From Sphingobacteriales bacterium (GTDB taxonomy: Bacteria; Bacteroidota; Bacteroidia; Chitinophagales; CAIOSU01): a stretch of 64,000 nucleotides of DNA. Every line of letters begins with the position of its first letter. Position 1 is the stretch's first letter. Under the pieces are notes generated by a model, which ran no database searches, had not been told where the DNA came from, and saw nothing but the letters and a program-made list of their open reading frames with translations. The position numbers and the translations under genes were made by a program. Shown piece after piece: positions 17,605 through 26,005 of this stretch. Where the stretch lies: positions 124,001 through 188,000 of the forward strand of contig JAIXUD010000020.1 in assembly GCA_027483645.1 (NCBI GenBank), read 5' to 3'.

Positions 17605-18564
17605 CTACAACTCCCCACTAGCCCTTCTCAACCTATCATTCACAGCACGGCCGATGCCGGTATCGGGTACGGGTTCGGCAATGATGAGGTCGATGTCTAA
17701 TTTATCCAGTTCTCGTAGGTAGGCAAACACGTTGGCAGCGGCTTCGGCAAGGTCGCCGCTCGGGGCGAGGATGCGCTGCTGCTCTTCGGGCACTTCGGCT
17801 AATGGCTCCATATAGGCCAATACGCCGATGTTCTCTTTGAAGTGCTTTGCTTGTAGTTCACGGAGGTTGCCCAGCAATACTGGTTTACCCGGTGCGTAGT
17901 GGTTCAGCATCATGCCTGGGGCGAGGGGCTTATCTTGCGCATCAGTGGTCACTATAATGTCGCCCACCACGGTACGCAGGGTTTCCTCGCTTACGCCGCC
18001 GAGGCGCAACAGGTATACCTTGTCACCCTTCACCATTACAATAGTTGATTCAACGCCCACAGCAGCTGGGCCACCATCGAGTATATAGGCTACCTTTTCG
18101 CCCAGTTGCTCGGCCACATGCAGTGCTTGGGTGGGGCTAATGTATCCCGAAGGGTTGGCACTAGGCGCCGCCAAGGGGAAATTAATCGACCGCAACAGCT
18201 CCAGCGTAAGGCTGTGTGCTGGTATGCGTATAGCCACGGTATCCAAACCGCCCGTTACGATATCCGGTACCGAACCGTGCCTAGGCAGCACAATGGTGAG
18301 CGGGCCGGGCCAAAACACCTCTGCCAACTGCTGCGCCTTGGCAGGGAACTCGCGGGTAAGTGCCTTGGCGTGCGCCACATCGGCCACGTGCAATATCAGC
18401 GGGTTGAAGTTGGGGCGGTTCTTAGCCTCAAATATGCGCGCCACCGCTTCAGGGTTAAGCCCATTGGCGGCTAGGCCATACACCGTTTCGGTAGGTATGG
18501 CAACCAATTGGCTGGTTTCTAGCAATTGTTTGGCTAGGGCGATGTCTTTTCCTATTTTCGTCAT
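17605..18564 (-). CDS. tsaC: L-threonylcarbamoyladenylate synthase (Sua5/TsaC)
   Basis: 319 residues. It makes threonylcarbamoyl-AMP from threonine, bicarbonate and ATP for the t6A37 modification of ANN-decoding tRNAs. The YrdC domain carries 'VAIPTETVYGLAANGLNPEA', 'KNRPNFNPLILHV' and 'FPLAAPSANPSGYISPT'. A Sua5 C-terminal domain follows ('APGMMLNHYAPGKPVLL', residues ~215-315), so this is the long Sua5 form rather than the short TsaC form. Its start codon is 5 bp from the divergent start of the endonuclease gene, leaving no room for separate promoters between them. Confidence 0.93.
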   Translation of the reverse strand: MTKIGKDIALAKQLLETSQLVAIPTETVYGLAANGLNPEAVARIFEAKNRPNFNPLILHVADVAHAKALTREFPAKAQQLAEVFWPGPLTIVLPRHGSVPDIVTGGLDTVAIRIPAHSLTLELLRSINFPLAAPSANPSGYISPTQALHVAEQLGEKVAYILDGGPAAVGVESTIVMVKGDKVYLLRLGGVSEETLRTVVGDIIVTTDAQDKPLAPGMMLNHYAPGKPVLLGNLRELQAKHFKENIGVLAYMEPLAEVPEEQQRILAPSGDLAEAAANVFAYLRELDKLDIDLIIAEPVPDTGIGRAVNDRLRRASGEL

Positions 18565-18569
18565 GCTTT

Positions 18570-19412
18570 ATGGCGCGTCAATCCCCCAAAAATACACAAT
18601 CCCCCTCTTGGCTGCTATCGCTGGGCATTTTGTTGCTTATCGTTGCAGGGCTGTACCTGTTGTATGAGTACCGTAACCAAGCGCCTGCAGCCAAGCCGCA
18701 CGGCTTGGCACTGCCCAGCATTACCCAAGATTATCGGGATGTATTGCCCAAAAACACCGGCGGCTGGCAGGTGGTAGATTATACGGGCTTCACCCTGGCT
18801 TACAATGAGGCCACTGAGCAGCCTGCTTGGGTGGCTTACGTACTTACCGATAGCATGGTGCTCTTTGGCAAGGCCAGCCGGAAAGACCACTTTAAAGAAG
18901 ACCCGGCCATAATAACGGGCTCTGCTGAACTGGACGACTATAAAAAGAGTGGCTACACCCGCGGCCACCTTGCACCAGCAGCCGATATGAAGTGGAGCAA
19001 TGAGGCCATGGAAGAGAGCTTTTACCTAAGCAACATGAGCCCGCAATTGCAAAACTTTAATGGCGGCATTTGGAAGATACTAGAAGAAAAAGTGCGCGAC
19101 TGGGCCATTAGCGAAGAGATATTGATGGTAGTAACCGGCCCAGTGTTTAAAAACACATCCACCACCATTGGAGAAAACGAAGTAGGCGTGCCCAATTATT
19201 TTTATAAAGTGGTGCTCGATGTATCGCCGCCAGAATATAAGGCGATTGGTTTTATCATGAAGCACCAGAAAGGCAAAAAGGAGCTCTACGAATACGCCGT
19301 ATCGCTAGATGAGGTGGAATCATTTACCGGCATCGATTTCTTTATGGCGCTGCCCGATAGCACCGAAAATACACTGGAGCAAACGCTGGATTTGGGGTTG
19401 TGGGGGTTTTGA
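18570..19412 (+). CDS. Membrane-anchored DNA/RNA non-specific endonuclease (NUC1 family)
   Basis: 280 residues. A single transmembrane helix (about 14-32) anchors the protein, with the nuclease domain presumably outside the cytoplasm. The beta-beta-alpha-metal motif is 'YTRGHLAPAADM' with His133 as general base, followed by 'FYLSNMSPQ' and Asn164 for Mg binding in 'NFNGGIWKILE'. The canonical motif is DRGH; here Asp is replaced by Thr, a change also seen in other active members. The fold resembles Serratia nuclease and mitochondrial EndoG. The role may be nutrient scavenging or defence. Its start lies 5 bp from that of tsaC. Confidence 0.88.
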   Translation: MARQSPKNTQSPSWLLSLGILLLIVAGLYLLYEYRNQAPAAKPHGLALPSITQDYRDVLPKNTGGWQVVDYTGFTLAYNEATEQPAWVAYVLTDSMVLFGKASRKDHFKEDPAIITGSAELDDYKKSGYTRGHLAPAADMKWSNEAMEESFYLSNMSPQLQNFNGGIWKILEEKVRDWAISEEILMVVTGPVFKNTSTTIGENEVGVPNYFYKVVLDVSPPEYKAIGFIMKHQKGKKELYEYAVSLDEVESFTGIDFFMALPDSTENTLEQTLDLGLWGF

Positions 19413-19478
19413 GCATTGAGATTGATTGAACGCTCCACACGCCTTTACGATTATCTTATTAAAGGCTATATCTAAGCG

Positions 19479-19757
19479 TTGGAAAGCCTAAAAGACATCA
19501 TTACAAATGATAGCGAAGTGCTTGGAGGCCACCCGGTATTTAAACTTTTGAAAGCTTGTTCTCCCATTTATAGAAAGGGATTTCGCTTGATAAGTTGTTT
19601 AGAAGATGTCCCTAAGGTGAGTAAGAAACAGGCAGTTAAAGTGATAGAAATAGCGGAACGACTTATTACTTCAAAGAATATTGCAGACTTATATGAAGCT
19701 GCTACTTGTTCTTGTTTGTCCTTCTTAAAATATGGTAATTTTACCTTTACAGATTAG
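19479..19757 (+). CDS. Hypothetical protein, A+T-rich
   Basis: 92 residues from a TTG start, with no ATG in a suitable place. The sequence is helical ('SKKQAVKVIEIAERLITSKN') with three Cys near the C-terminus and no recognisable domain. Base composition is more A+T-rich than the flanking genes, like the 15679-16554 gene. It may be real, or a fragment of an acquired gene. The TTG start and isolated position keep confidence low. Confidence 0.35.
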   Translation: MESLKDIITNDSEVLGGHPVFKLLKACSPIYRKGFRLISCLEDVPKVSKKQAVKVIEIAERLITSKNIADLYEAATCSCLSFLKYGNFTFTD

Positions 19758-19823
19758 TATTAATTTGCCCGCGCCGTTGCAGCCTGCTATTACGTAGAGG
19801 TGTTTTTCAGGTATAATGAGATT

Positions 19824-20849
19824 TTACAACTCCCCCCTATCCTCCCGATAAACCACCGTCAACACGGTTTGTCCCACAGCCTTTAGGGTGGTGGGGTCTA
19901 TAACGCTCATGTCATCTTTTAGGGTGTGCCAACTGCTGTGAAAGGTGCTGTAGCCGTTATTTTCCAGATGTATAATATCGACAGTAGGGATGCCGGCAAC
20001 GGTGTTTATATAAAAGTGGTCGTCTTGTATCGGTGGGCCGTTCTCGTAGGGGAAATTGAAGCCATAGCCGAGCTCATTGCCAATTGACCATACCTTTTGC
20101 ACTATATTGGAGGCAAATTGATTGCTATACCCCTCAATACGGAAACGGCTATTGCTCGCACCTACCATATCCAGCAGTATGCCGTACTTTGCTTGGTACC
20201 CTCCCACATGTGGGTTTTTGCTCCAGTATTGGCTGCCGAGTGCATAGGTGTCAGCTTTTCTAGGGCCTGGTGCGAAATCGGGTTGGCCGTAATCTTCAAC
20301 GTCAAATAGTACGATGTCCACACCAATCTTTACTGGGTTGCTCTTTAGTACTCGGGCTATTTCTAGCAAAACACCTACACCACTACCGGCATCATTAGCA
20401 CCCAGTATGGGCTTTTGGTGGTTGGCGGGGTCTTGGTCATGGTCGGCAAAGGGGCGGGTGTCCCAGTGCGCGCACAGTAAAATACGGGTCGTAGCTTCCG
20501 GGTTAAAACTGGCAATAATGTTGGTGAAGTTTATCTTTTTGCCATCAAACACCTGCACTGCACCTTCTTGCTTAATCACTCTGTCGGCGTAGGCTTCAAA
20601 AGAGCTTACCAGCCAATCTTTACATGCGGCATGCTCGGGCGTACCGGGTACGCGTGGGCCGAAGTCTACCTGTTTTTTTACATAAGCATAAGCACTATCA
20701 GCACTAAAATCGGGTGCTTGGCTCTTGGGTTTAGCAGGGGTTACGGTAGTGCCATTACCCGTGGTGCCATTGGGGTCGGTTTCACATGAGTTGCAAGCCA
20801 CCAAGCAACCAAGGCAGAGCAATAGGTAATAGTAGCGTAGCTGTTTCAT
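19824..20849 (-). CDS. Glutaminyl-peptide cyclotransferase-like M28 family lipoprotein
   Basis: 341 residues starting MKQLRYYYLL; the in-frame ATG 39 bp upstream falls inside cysS and is rejected. Lipobox LVAC, Cys19. The zinc-binding M28 core is present: 'LLCAHWDTRP', 'ILGANDAGSGVG' (Asp), 'DVEDYGQ' (Glu-Asp) and the C-terminal 'FHSSWHTLKDDM' (His). 'YGILLDMVGASN' and 'IPTVDIIHLENN' match Bacteroidota glutaminyl cyclases such as the Porphyromonas enzyme. It would turn N-terminal Gln of exported proteins into pyroglutamate in the periplasm. It lies 1 bp after cysS, so the two are co-transcribed. Confidence 0.85.
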   Translation of the reverse strand: MKQLRYYYLLLCLGCLVACNSCETDPNGTTGNGTTVTPAKPKSQAPDFSADSAYAYVKKQVDFGPRVPGTPEHAACKDWLVSSFEAYADRVIKQEGAVQVFDGKKINFTNIIASFNPEATTRILLCAHWDTRPFADHDQDPANHQKPILGANDAGSGVGVLLEIARVLKSNPVKIGVDIVLFDVEDYGQPDFAPGPRKADTYALGSQYWSKNPHVGGYQAKYGILLDMVGASNSRFRIEGYSNQFASNIVQKVWSIGNELGYGFNFPYENGPPIQDDHFYINTVAGIPTVDIIHLENNGYSTFHSSWHTLKDDMSVIDPTTLKAVGQTVLTVVYREDRGEL

Positions 20850-20850
20850 G

Positions 20851-22350
20851 TTAGTTGAGATAAGTCCAATCGGTACCTTCCTTGCCATCTTTCAATTGTA
20901 TTTTCACTGCAGCCAGCGCGTCGCGTATCTGGTCGCTGGTGGCATAATCCTTCTTCTCACGCGATTGTTTGCGGATGTCGATAATCAACTGCATTAAACC
21001 ATCAGTTACGCCATTGTGGCTCGCGGCATCTTCCTCTTGCAGGCCCAAAATCACCTCAGTAAACAATGCAAACTGCGATTTCAAGAGTGCGAAAGTATCA
21101 GCAGAGATGCTATCAGCAGAAATGTGACCGTCTTTAATGCCGTTTATCTTGGCACTCAATTCGAATAAGGCGGCCAAGGTTTGGGCGGTATTGAAATCGT
21201 CTTTCATGTACGCATCCAAGTCATTACAAAGGCCTAATATCTCTGCATCTAGCTCGGTGTTTATGGTACCGTTAGCAGCAGGGGCAGTTAGTTCTTTGAG
21301 TGATTTGTTGGCCGCCAATAGGCGCTTCAATCCCTTTTCGCTGGCCAGCAATGCCTCGTTGGTAAAATCGAGCGTGCTGCGGTAGTGGCTTTGCAAAATA
21401 AAGAAACGGATAGTCATGGGGCTATAAGCACGCTCCAGCAGCGGATGGTCACCGCTAAAGAACTGCGATAGGTTAATCGCATTGCCCAACGATTTGCCCA
21501 TCTTCTGGCCATTGATGGTTACCATATTGTTGTGCATCCAGTATTTCACAGGTTCTTTGCCGCATGATGCTACCGATTGCGCTATTTCGCACTCATGGTG
21601 GGGGAAAAGCAAGTCCATGCCGCCGCCGTGTATATCAAAGGTCTCGCCGAGGTACTTGCTGCTCATGGCCGAGCACTCAATGTGCCAGCCGGGGAAGCCA
21701 TCGCCCCAAGGGCTTGGCCAGCGCATAATGTGCTCTGGCTCTGCCTTTTTCCATAGAGCAAAGTCTGCTTTGTTAAGTTTACCATCTTGCCCTTCCAGTT
21801 CCCGCTCGCTCGCTTGTAGGTCTTCCAGCACCCGGCCTGATAGTTTGCCGTAGTGGTACTTTTCGTTGTATTTCATTACATCAAAATACACCGAGCCCTC
21901 TACCACATATGCCAAACCAGCATCAATAATGCTTTGGGTCATGTTTATCTGCTCAATAATGTGGCCGCTGGCGGTAGGTTCTATGCTAGGTGCAAGGGTA
22001 TTTAGCCTAGTCATGGCTTCGCGGTAGGCAATGGTATATTGCTGCACCACTTCCATCGGCTCCAGCTGCTCTAGGCGGGCTCTTTTAGCTATTTTGTCCT
22101 CACCTGCATCGGCATCGTTTACTAGGTGGCCTACATCCGTAATGTTGCGCACGTAGCGTACCTTAAAACCTTTATGGCGCAGGTAGCGCACCACCACATC
22201 AAACGTGATGGCAGGGCGGGCGTGGCCCAAGTGCGGCTCACCATATACCGTAGGGCCGCACAAATACAAGCCCACAAATGGTGGTTTCAGGGGTTCGAAA
22301 AGCTCCTTCTGCCTGCTTAGGCTGTTGTAGATGTGTATACCCGTGCTCAT
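20851..22350 (-). CDS. cysS: Cysteinyl-tRNA synthetase
   Basis: 499-residue class I synthetase charging tRNA-Cys in the cytoplasm. HIGH-type motif '[12 protein letters not shown]' follows the zinc Cys in '[10 protein letters not shown]'. Further zinc ligands are in '[10 protein letters not shown]' and 'HHECEIAQS', and the KMSKS-type loop is '[10 protein letters not shown]', with Gly in place of the first Ser. The C-terminal helical domain (about 350-499) is complete. The gene is followed directly by glutaminyl cyclase. Confidence 0.96.
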   Translation of the reverse strand: MSTGIHIYNSLSRQKELFEPLKPPFVGLYLCGPTVYGEPHLGHARPAITFDVVVRYLRHKGFKVRYVRNITDVGHLVNDADAGEDKIAKRARLEQLEPMEVVQQYTIAYREAMTRLNTLAPSIEPTASGHIIEQINMTQSIIDAGLAYVVEGSVYFDVMKYNEKYHYGKLSGRVLEDLQASERELEGQDGKLNKADFALWKKAEPEHIMRWPSPWGDGFPGWHIECSAMSSKYLGETFDIHGGGMDLLFPHHECEIAQSVASCGKEPVKYWMHNNMVTINGQKMGKSLGNAINLSQFFSGDHPLLERAYSPMTIRFFILQSHYRSTLDFTNEALLASEKGLKRLLAANKSLKELTAPAANGTINTELDAEILGLCNDLDAYMKDDFNTAQTLAALFELSAKINGIKDGHISADSISADTFALLKSQFALFTEVILGLQEEDAASHNGVTDGLMQLIIDIRKQSREKKDYATSDQIRDALAAVKIQLKDGKEGTDWTYLN

Positions 22351-22399
22351 AGCCTATAAAGATAAGGAAGGTTTTGCAGGTGATGGTGCAACCAAAAAC

Positions 22400-22434
22400 A
22401 AAAAAGCCTTCCAGCGTAAACTGAAAGGCTTTTT
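22400..22434 (-). terminator. Terminator downstream of tRNA-Phe
   Basis: AAAAAGCCTT...AAGGCTTTTT hairpin with an A-run on one side and a T-run on the other, so it can work in both directions. On the minus strand it ends the tRNA-Phe transcript 8 bp after the tRNA. Confidence 0.8.
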
Positions 22435-22442
22435 GTTGACTG

Positions 22443-22515
22443 TGGTGCGAGACGGGATCGAACCGCCGACACAGGGATTTTCAATCCCTTGCTCTACCAT
22501 CTGAGCTACCGCACC
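22443..22515 (-). tRNA. tRNA-Phe (GAA anticodon)
   Basis: 73-nt tRNA on the minus strand. The acceptor stem pairs GGTGCGG with TCGCACC. The D arm is GCTC/GAGC, the anticodon stem AGGGA/TCCCT encloses TTGAAAA with anticodon GAA, and the T arm GGCGG-TTCGATC-CCGTC is intact with one G-U. Discriminator A. The CCA end is not encoded. Confidence 0.97.
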
Positions 22516-22585
22516 ATTCTATTAAGAGAGCACAAAGGTAAGATGCTTTTGGCGTATTTGCAATTATTAGGGCTAATATCTGCGG

Positions 22586-24442
22586 TTAAGGTGCTTTTGG
22601 TTGCCATTTATATAGTTGGTAAGCTTCATTTTCGAATACTAATGGCAATGCACACACATCAATGGCCCAAGTGCTAGGCACTCCCTCGGCTGTGGCGCAA
22701 GGGTTTGTGAGGCTTTTCTTAATTATTATCAATACAGGGCGCGAGTCCATCAGTTCCACCATATCAACGGCCAAAGTACCTGTTTGAAACATCCCTGTAA
22801 GGTTTATGGCTTGGTAATTTGCGGTACGGGCAAGCTGTGTGGCCATAAGGGGCATTTTCCAGGCCATTGATAGTTGCATGGATTCTCGAGCCCAAACCCT
22901 TTCAGGATCCATGGTTATATCATAGTTGTCGCTACCTACATGATAGTATGGGATAGGCAAAAGGGCTTGATAGCTGCTTATGTTAATGGTAGAGAAGGTT
23001 TCTCTTGTTGTTTCCAGTTGCGTTTCGGCAAATGGATTGGCACGGTAAACAATGTTGTAGTATCGCAGCATATCCACAGTATCCGAACCCATTAATGTAA
23101 AAACAACCACAACCACTATCTTAGGGATGGTAGCCATTCGTTTTGCCAAGTACCATAATAGCATAAAGTTCACTACCCAAAACAACGGCCACACAAACCG
23201 CCCAAGGGCGCGAAACTGGGTAATGGAATCAGTATGGGGCCTTAGGTAATAAAAGATGTTTAAATAGTTGGTGAGATAATTATCCTTCGAGGTTTCAATG
23301 TGCTCGCTCAAAGCAATAAAAGTGAGGGATATTGCGCCAAACCCTATGGCAAACCAAAAGAGTTTGTCTTGCGAAATGGGCAACAACCGGGGCCACTGTC
23401 GGCGCTGATAATGGTTCCAAGCCGCGCTTATTAATACCATCAACCAGCCATACAAAGCCGCAGCGCCCAAATATGAATGTCCTTCGCTTGCGCCACTGTA
23501 TTCCCTGTGAAATATAAACTGTAGGCTGTTGAACCAGTTTGGTGCAAAGAGGTCTTTATAGTTCAGTATCCAATCTCGGTGGCCATAACCGGCATTAACG
23601 GTAAGCCGGTGGGCATAATACTCATCGGTAAGCATAATCATGCCAAAGCATACTGCTGCAGAAATGCCAGCAATAAGCAATCCGGAGGCCACGGGCAACC
23701 AAGGCACTTGCCGCTTTGCGAGTTGATAAACTACCATTACACCCAAGTAGAAAGCTATCCACAACAGCAATAGCGGCAAATAGTATAAGTGGCACAAGGC
23801 CGATACAGTAACGGCTAATGCAAGAAATAGGCTCCATAATACTGCCTTACGGGCAGTGCGTTTTACCATGTGGCCGTGGAGGTGCAAAAGCCCATAAAAC
23901 ACTGATAACTGTGCCCAAGTAAAGGCCAGGTTGTAGCAGCCGAAAGAAAACTTGAGTATTTGGGGATGTAGCCAGGCCAACATTAGGGAGCCTAGTAATA
24001 CCCAAAGAGCAGGTAAGCCTAGCTTACGCAATATCAAAAAGAGAAGCAGTGTGCTGAGCCACATGCTAAGAAACATGACCCAATGATAGATAGCCATGAA
24101 GTAGTTGCTCAAATCAACCACATTAAGGTGTACCCAGCGTACAGCTACGGCTACTATTGGCGTGTTGTCGGTGTAGTAAAAGTATTCATTGTACGGGTAG
24201 TTCATGCCCGTAAAAAGCTTATACGGTACAGAATCGGGCTGAGAAACATACCATACATAAGTATAGTAGTTCTTTACACCGTCCCAGTCGTCTTTAAATA
24301 CTGTTTCTTCGGGAGCGGTAATTATTTTGTTAAAACCCACCAGCATTAACAGCCCTTGCAGTATTAGCAGCAGGGCAAGCTGTCGCCATTTATTGGTTTT
24401 TATGCCTTCCCAAATGTTAAGCAGGTAGCTGGTTGCCCTCAT
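22586..24442 (-). CDS. Polytopic membrane protein, probable GT-C-type glycosyltransferase
   Basis: 618 residues with about 11-12 transmembrane helices, then a soluble C-terminal domain (about 475-618). The first large extracytoplasmic loop carries 'FKDDWDGVKNYYTY', an acidic motif in the place where GT-C glycosyltransferases keep their catalytic Asp. This suggests transfer of sugars from a lipid carrier at the outer face of the inner membrane. I do not recognise a named family, and the motif is the only evidence for enzyme function. The gene lies between tRNA-Phe and a lytic transglycosylase gene. Confidence 0.55.
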   Translation of the reverse strand: MRATSYLLNIWEGIKTNKWRQLALLLILQGLLMLVGFNKIITAPEETVFKDDWDGVKNYYTYVWYVSQPDSVPYKLFTGMNYPYNEYFYYTDNTPIVAVAVRWVHLNVVDLSNYFMAIYHWVMFLSMWLSTLLLFLILRKLGLPALWVLLGSLMLAWLHPQILKFSFGCYNLAFTWAQLSVFYGLLHLHGHMVKRTARKAVLWSLFLALAVTVSALCHLYYLPLLLLWIAFYLGVMVVYQLAKRQVPWLPVASGLLIAGISAAVCFGMIMLTDEYYAHRLTVNAGYGHRDWILNYKDLFAPNWFNSLQFIFHREYSGASEGHSYLGAAALYGWLMVLISAAWNHYQRRQWPRLLPISQDKLFWFAIGFGAISLTFIALSEHIETSKDNYLTNYLNIFYYLRPHTDSITQFRALGRFVWPLFWVVNFMLLWYLAKRMATIPKIVVVVVFTLMGSDTVDMLRYYNIVYRANPFAETQLETTRETFSTINISSYQALLPIPYYHVGSDNYDITMDPERVWARESMQLSMAWKMPLMATQLARTANYQAINLTGMFQTGTLAVDMVELMDSRPVLIIIKKSLTNPCATAEGVPSTWAIDVCALPLVFENEAYQLYKWQPKAP

Positions 24443-24472
24443 CTTTTATTTTTACCAGCATCAAATATACTA

Positions 24473-25390
24473 TTACTTAGGCAACTCTATTCTGTACTTT
24501 TTACCAGTGGTGTTGGTGAGCTTATCGGCGCGTAGCCAAGGGTTTGATAGTTTTAGCATCTTATAGTTGCTTCCCTGTTCAATAGCAAAAGCAGCTAAAT
24601 CATTGATAGTGGTATCCACGGTTACCGTACGGGTAGGTATTTCTGGATATAGGTCGGATTTATCCAAGTAAAAACCATACTCTTGTGGGCTTTTAAAGAT
24701 TTCTTTCAAGGCAATAATGCGGAACACATACCGCGAAGTTTCCTCGTTAAGGTACAAATCGAAATAACTGGTCATTTTTTGTTTTTCCATGGTCTTCCGC
24801 AAACCATTGTGGCCCATGTTGTAAGCCGCCGCCGCCAATGCCCAGCTACCAAATTCTTTTTGGGTAGCCTTCAGGTATTTGCATGCCGCACGTGTCGATT
24901 TTTCCAAATGGAAACGCTCATCCACTTCTTCCCCTACCTCTAGGCCATAGTTTTGGGCAGTACCTTCCAAAAACTGCCATATACCGCTAGCCTTGCTGGG
25001 CGATATTACATTGCGAAGGCCGCTTTCTGCCAATGCCAGATATTTAAAGTCATCAGGCACGCCCTCTTCCTTTAATATTTTCTCGATGATGGGGAACATC
25101 CGGTTCTTCAGTTTGAACATGCTCAATGAGTTGGAATGCCAATAAGCATTTACATTCATTTCCCTATCGAGCCTCTCACGCACATCAAATATATCTAGCG
25201 GTACCACTTCGCCTGCAAAGTCAACATACTTTGGCAGTTTTGCGGGTAGTATTTTTATCACAACAGGGCCAGGCATGGTGTCATAATGGTTAGATGCGTT
25301 GGCATCGTTGCTGGAAACATGCGATGCGAATATGAACCCAAGTAAAACGACATTCATTACTATTAAGGCTACGGATATGGGCTGTTTCAT
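24473..25390 (-). CDS. Membrane-bound lytic murein transglycosylase (MltD-like, GH23)
   Basis: 305 residues from the ATG at 25390; an in-frame ATG 93 bp upstream would run into the DUF2480 gene and is rejected. An N-terminal signal anchor (about 5-22) leads to a GH23 domain: 'FKYLALAESGLRN' with the catalytic Glu, 'SKASGIWQFLEGTAQNYGL' and 'WALAAAAYNMGHNGL'. The enzyme cleaves peptidoglycan glycan strands to anhydromuropeptides in the periplasm. The C-terminal ~60 residues resemble a single degenerate LysM-like unit ('TVDTTINDLAAFAIEQGSNY'). Confidence 0.88.
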   Translation of the reverse strand: MKQPISVALIVMNVVLLGFIFASHVSSNDANASNHYDTMPGPVVIKILPAKLPKYVDFAGEVVPLDIFDVRERLDREMNVNAYWHSNSLSMFKLKNRMFPIIEKILKEEGVPDDFKYLALAESGLRNVISPSKASGIWQFLEGTAQNYGLEVGEEVDERFHLEKSTRAACKYLKATQKEFGSWALAAAAYNMGHNGLRKTMEKQKMTSYFDLYLNEETSRYVFRIIALKEIFKSPQEYGFYLDKSDLYPEIPTRTVTVDTTINDLAAFAIEQGSNYKMLKLSNPWLRADKLTNTTGKKYRIELPK

Positions 25391-25400
25391 GGTATTGGTT

Positions 25401-25919
25401 TTAACTGGTTCGTTTAAATACCGGCACTGTAGAGCACGGCTCGCCATACATGAGGCTTTTAACCAGTGGTAACAATATAGCACTTATCTTCATGTATGCT
25501 TCGGCAGGGATGTCGCGGTCTCCGCAACCCTTTATCACTACCCTAGCATCAACGTACTTTTGTGTATCTATATTTTCAAGGGATTTTAATAGCAATTGGT
25601 TTTCTACTTCCAGCTTATTGCCAAAAGCTATTTGTGTAGCCACTGGCTGTAGATAGCTTGCCAGCAGCATGTAGGCCCACTTGGGTATCAAGGCATCGGC
25701 TGAGCAGTATACAGCTACTATCTTGCCTTGGTAAGCTTGCCAGTCTGTTTGTTTGAGGGCTTCCCTAAAGGGCTTCTCCATGAGCACCAGTCCTTGTACC
25801 AGGAAGGGCTTAATATCTAGTTCGGCTATCGGTTCAGCAGGTAGAAAATCTGCTAAATCCAGCGTTACCAGCCCGCTTTCTGCAATGCGGTTTATCAAAG
25901 GTGTTTCTTGCATACTCAT
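25401..25919 (-). CDS. DUF2480 family protein
   Basis: 172 residues from the ATG at 25919 (MSMQET); the next Met, at 25913, is also possible. The longer in-frame extension would be read from a terminator hairpin and is rejected. Conserved DUF2480 wording is clear: 'GLVTLDLADFLP', 'KPFLVQGLVLMEKPFREAL', 'ADALIPKWAYMLLASYLQP', 'VVIKGCGD' and 'KSLMYGEPCSTVPVFK'. Function of this Bacteroidota-restricted family is unknown. The conserved Cys residues suggest a metal or redox role (inference only). It lies 10 bp before the transglycosylase gene, probably in one operon. Confidence 0.85.
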   Translation of the reverse strand: MSMQETPLINRIAESGLVTLDLADFLPAEPIAELDIKPFLVQGLVLMEKPFREALKQTDWQAYQGKIVAVYCSADALIPKWAYMLLASYLQPVATQIAFGNKLEVENQLLLKSLENIDTQKYVDARVVIKGCGDRDIPAEAYMKISAILLPLVKSLMYGEPCSTVPVFKRTS

Positions 25920-25923
25920 TCCT

Positions 25924-25960
25924 ATAAAAAACGAAAGGGCGGCTACAATAGCCGCCCTTT
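25924..25960 (-). terminator. Terminator after the PpiD-like gene
   Basis: On the minus strand AAAGGGCGGCT / AGCCGCCCTTT forms an 11-bp perfect stem with a 5-nt loop, followed by CGTTTTTTATAGG. It separates the PpiD-like transcript from DUF2480. Confidence 0.9.
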
Positions 25961-26005
25961 TGCTATGGCAAAACAACTAATCTGTTGTTTTTAGTTCCGT
26001 ATATA

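Noticed and set aside
25920-25976. Upstream start for the DUF2480 gene
   Set aside because: Those codons would be read from a strong terminator hairpin belonging to the upstream gene.
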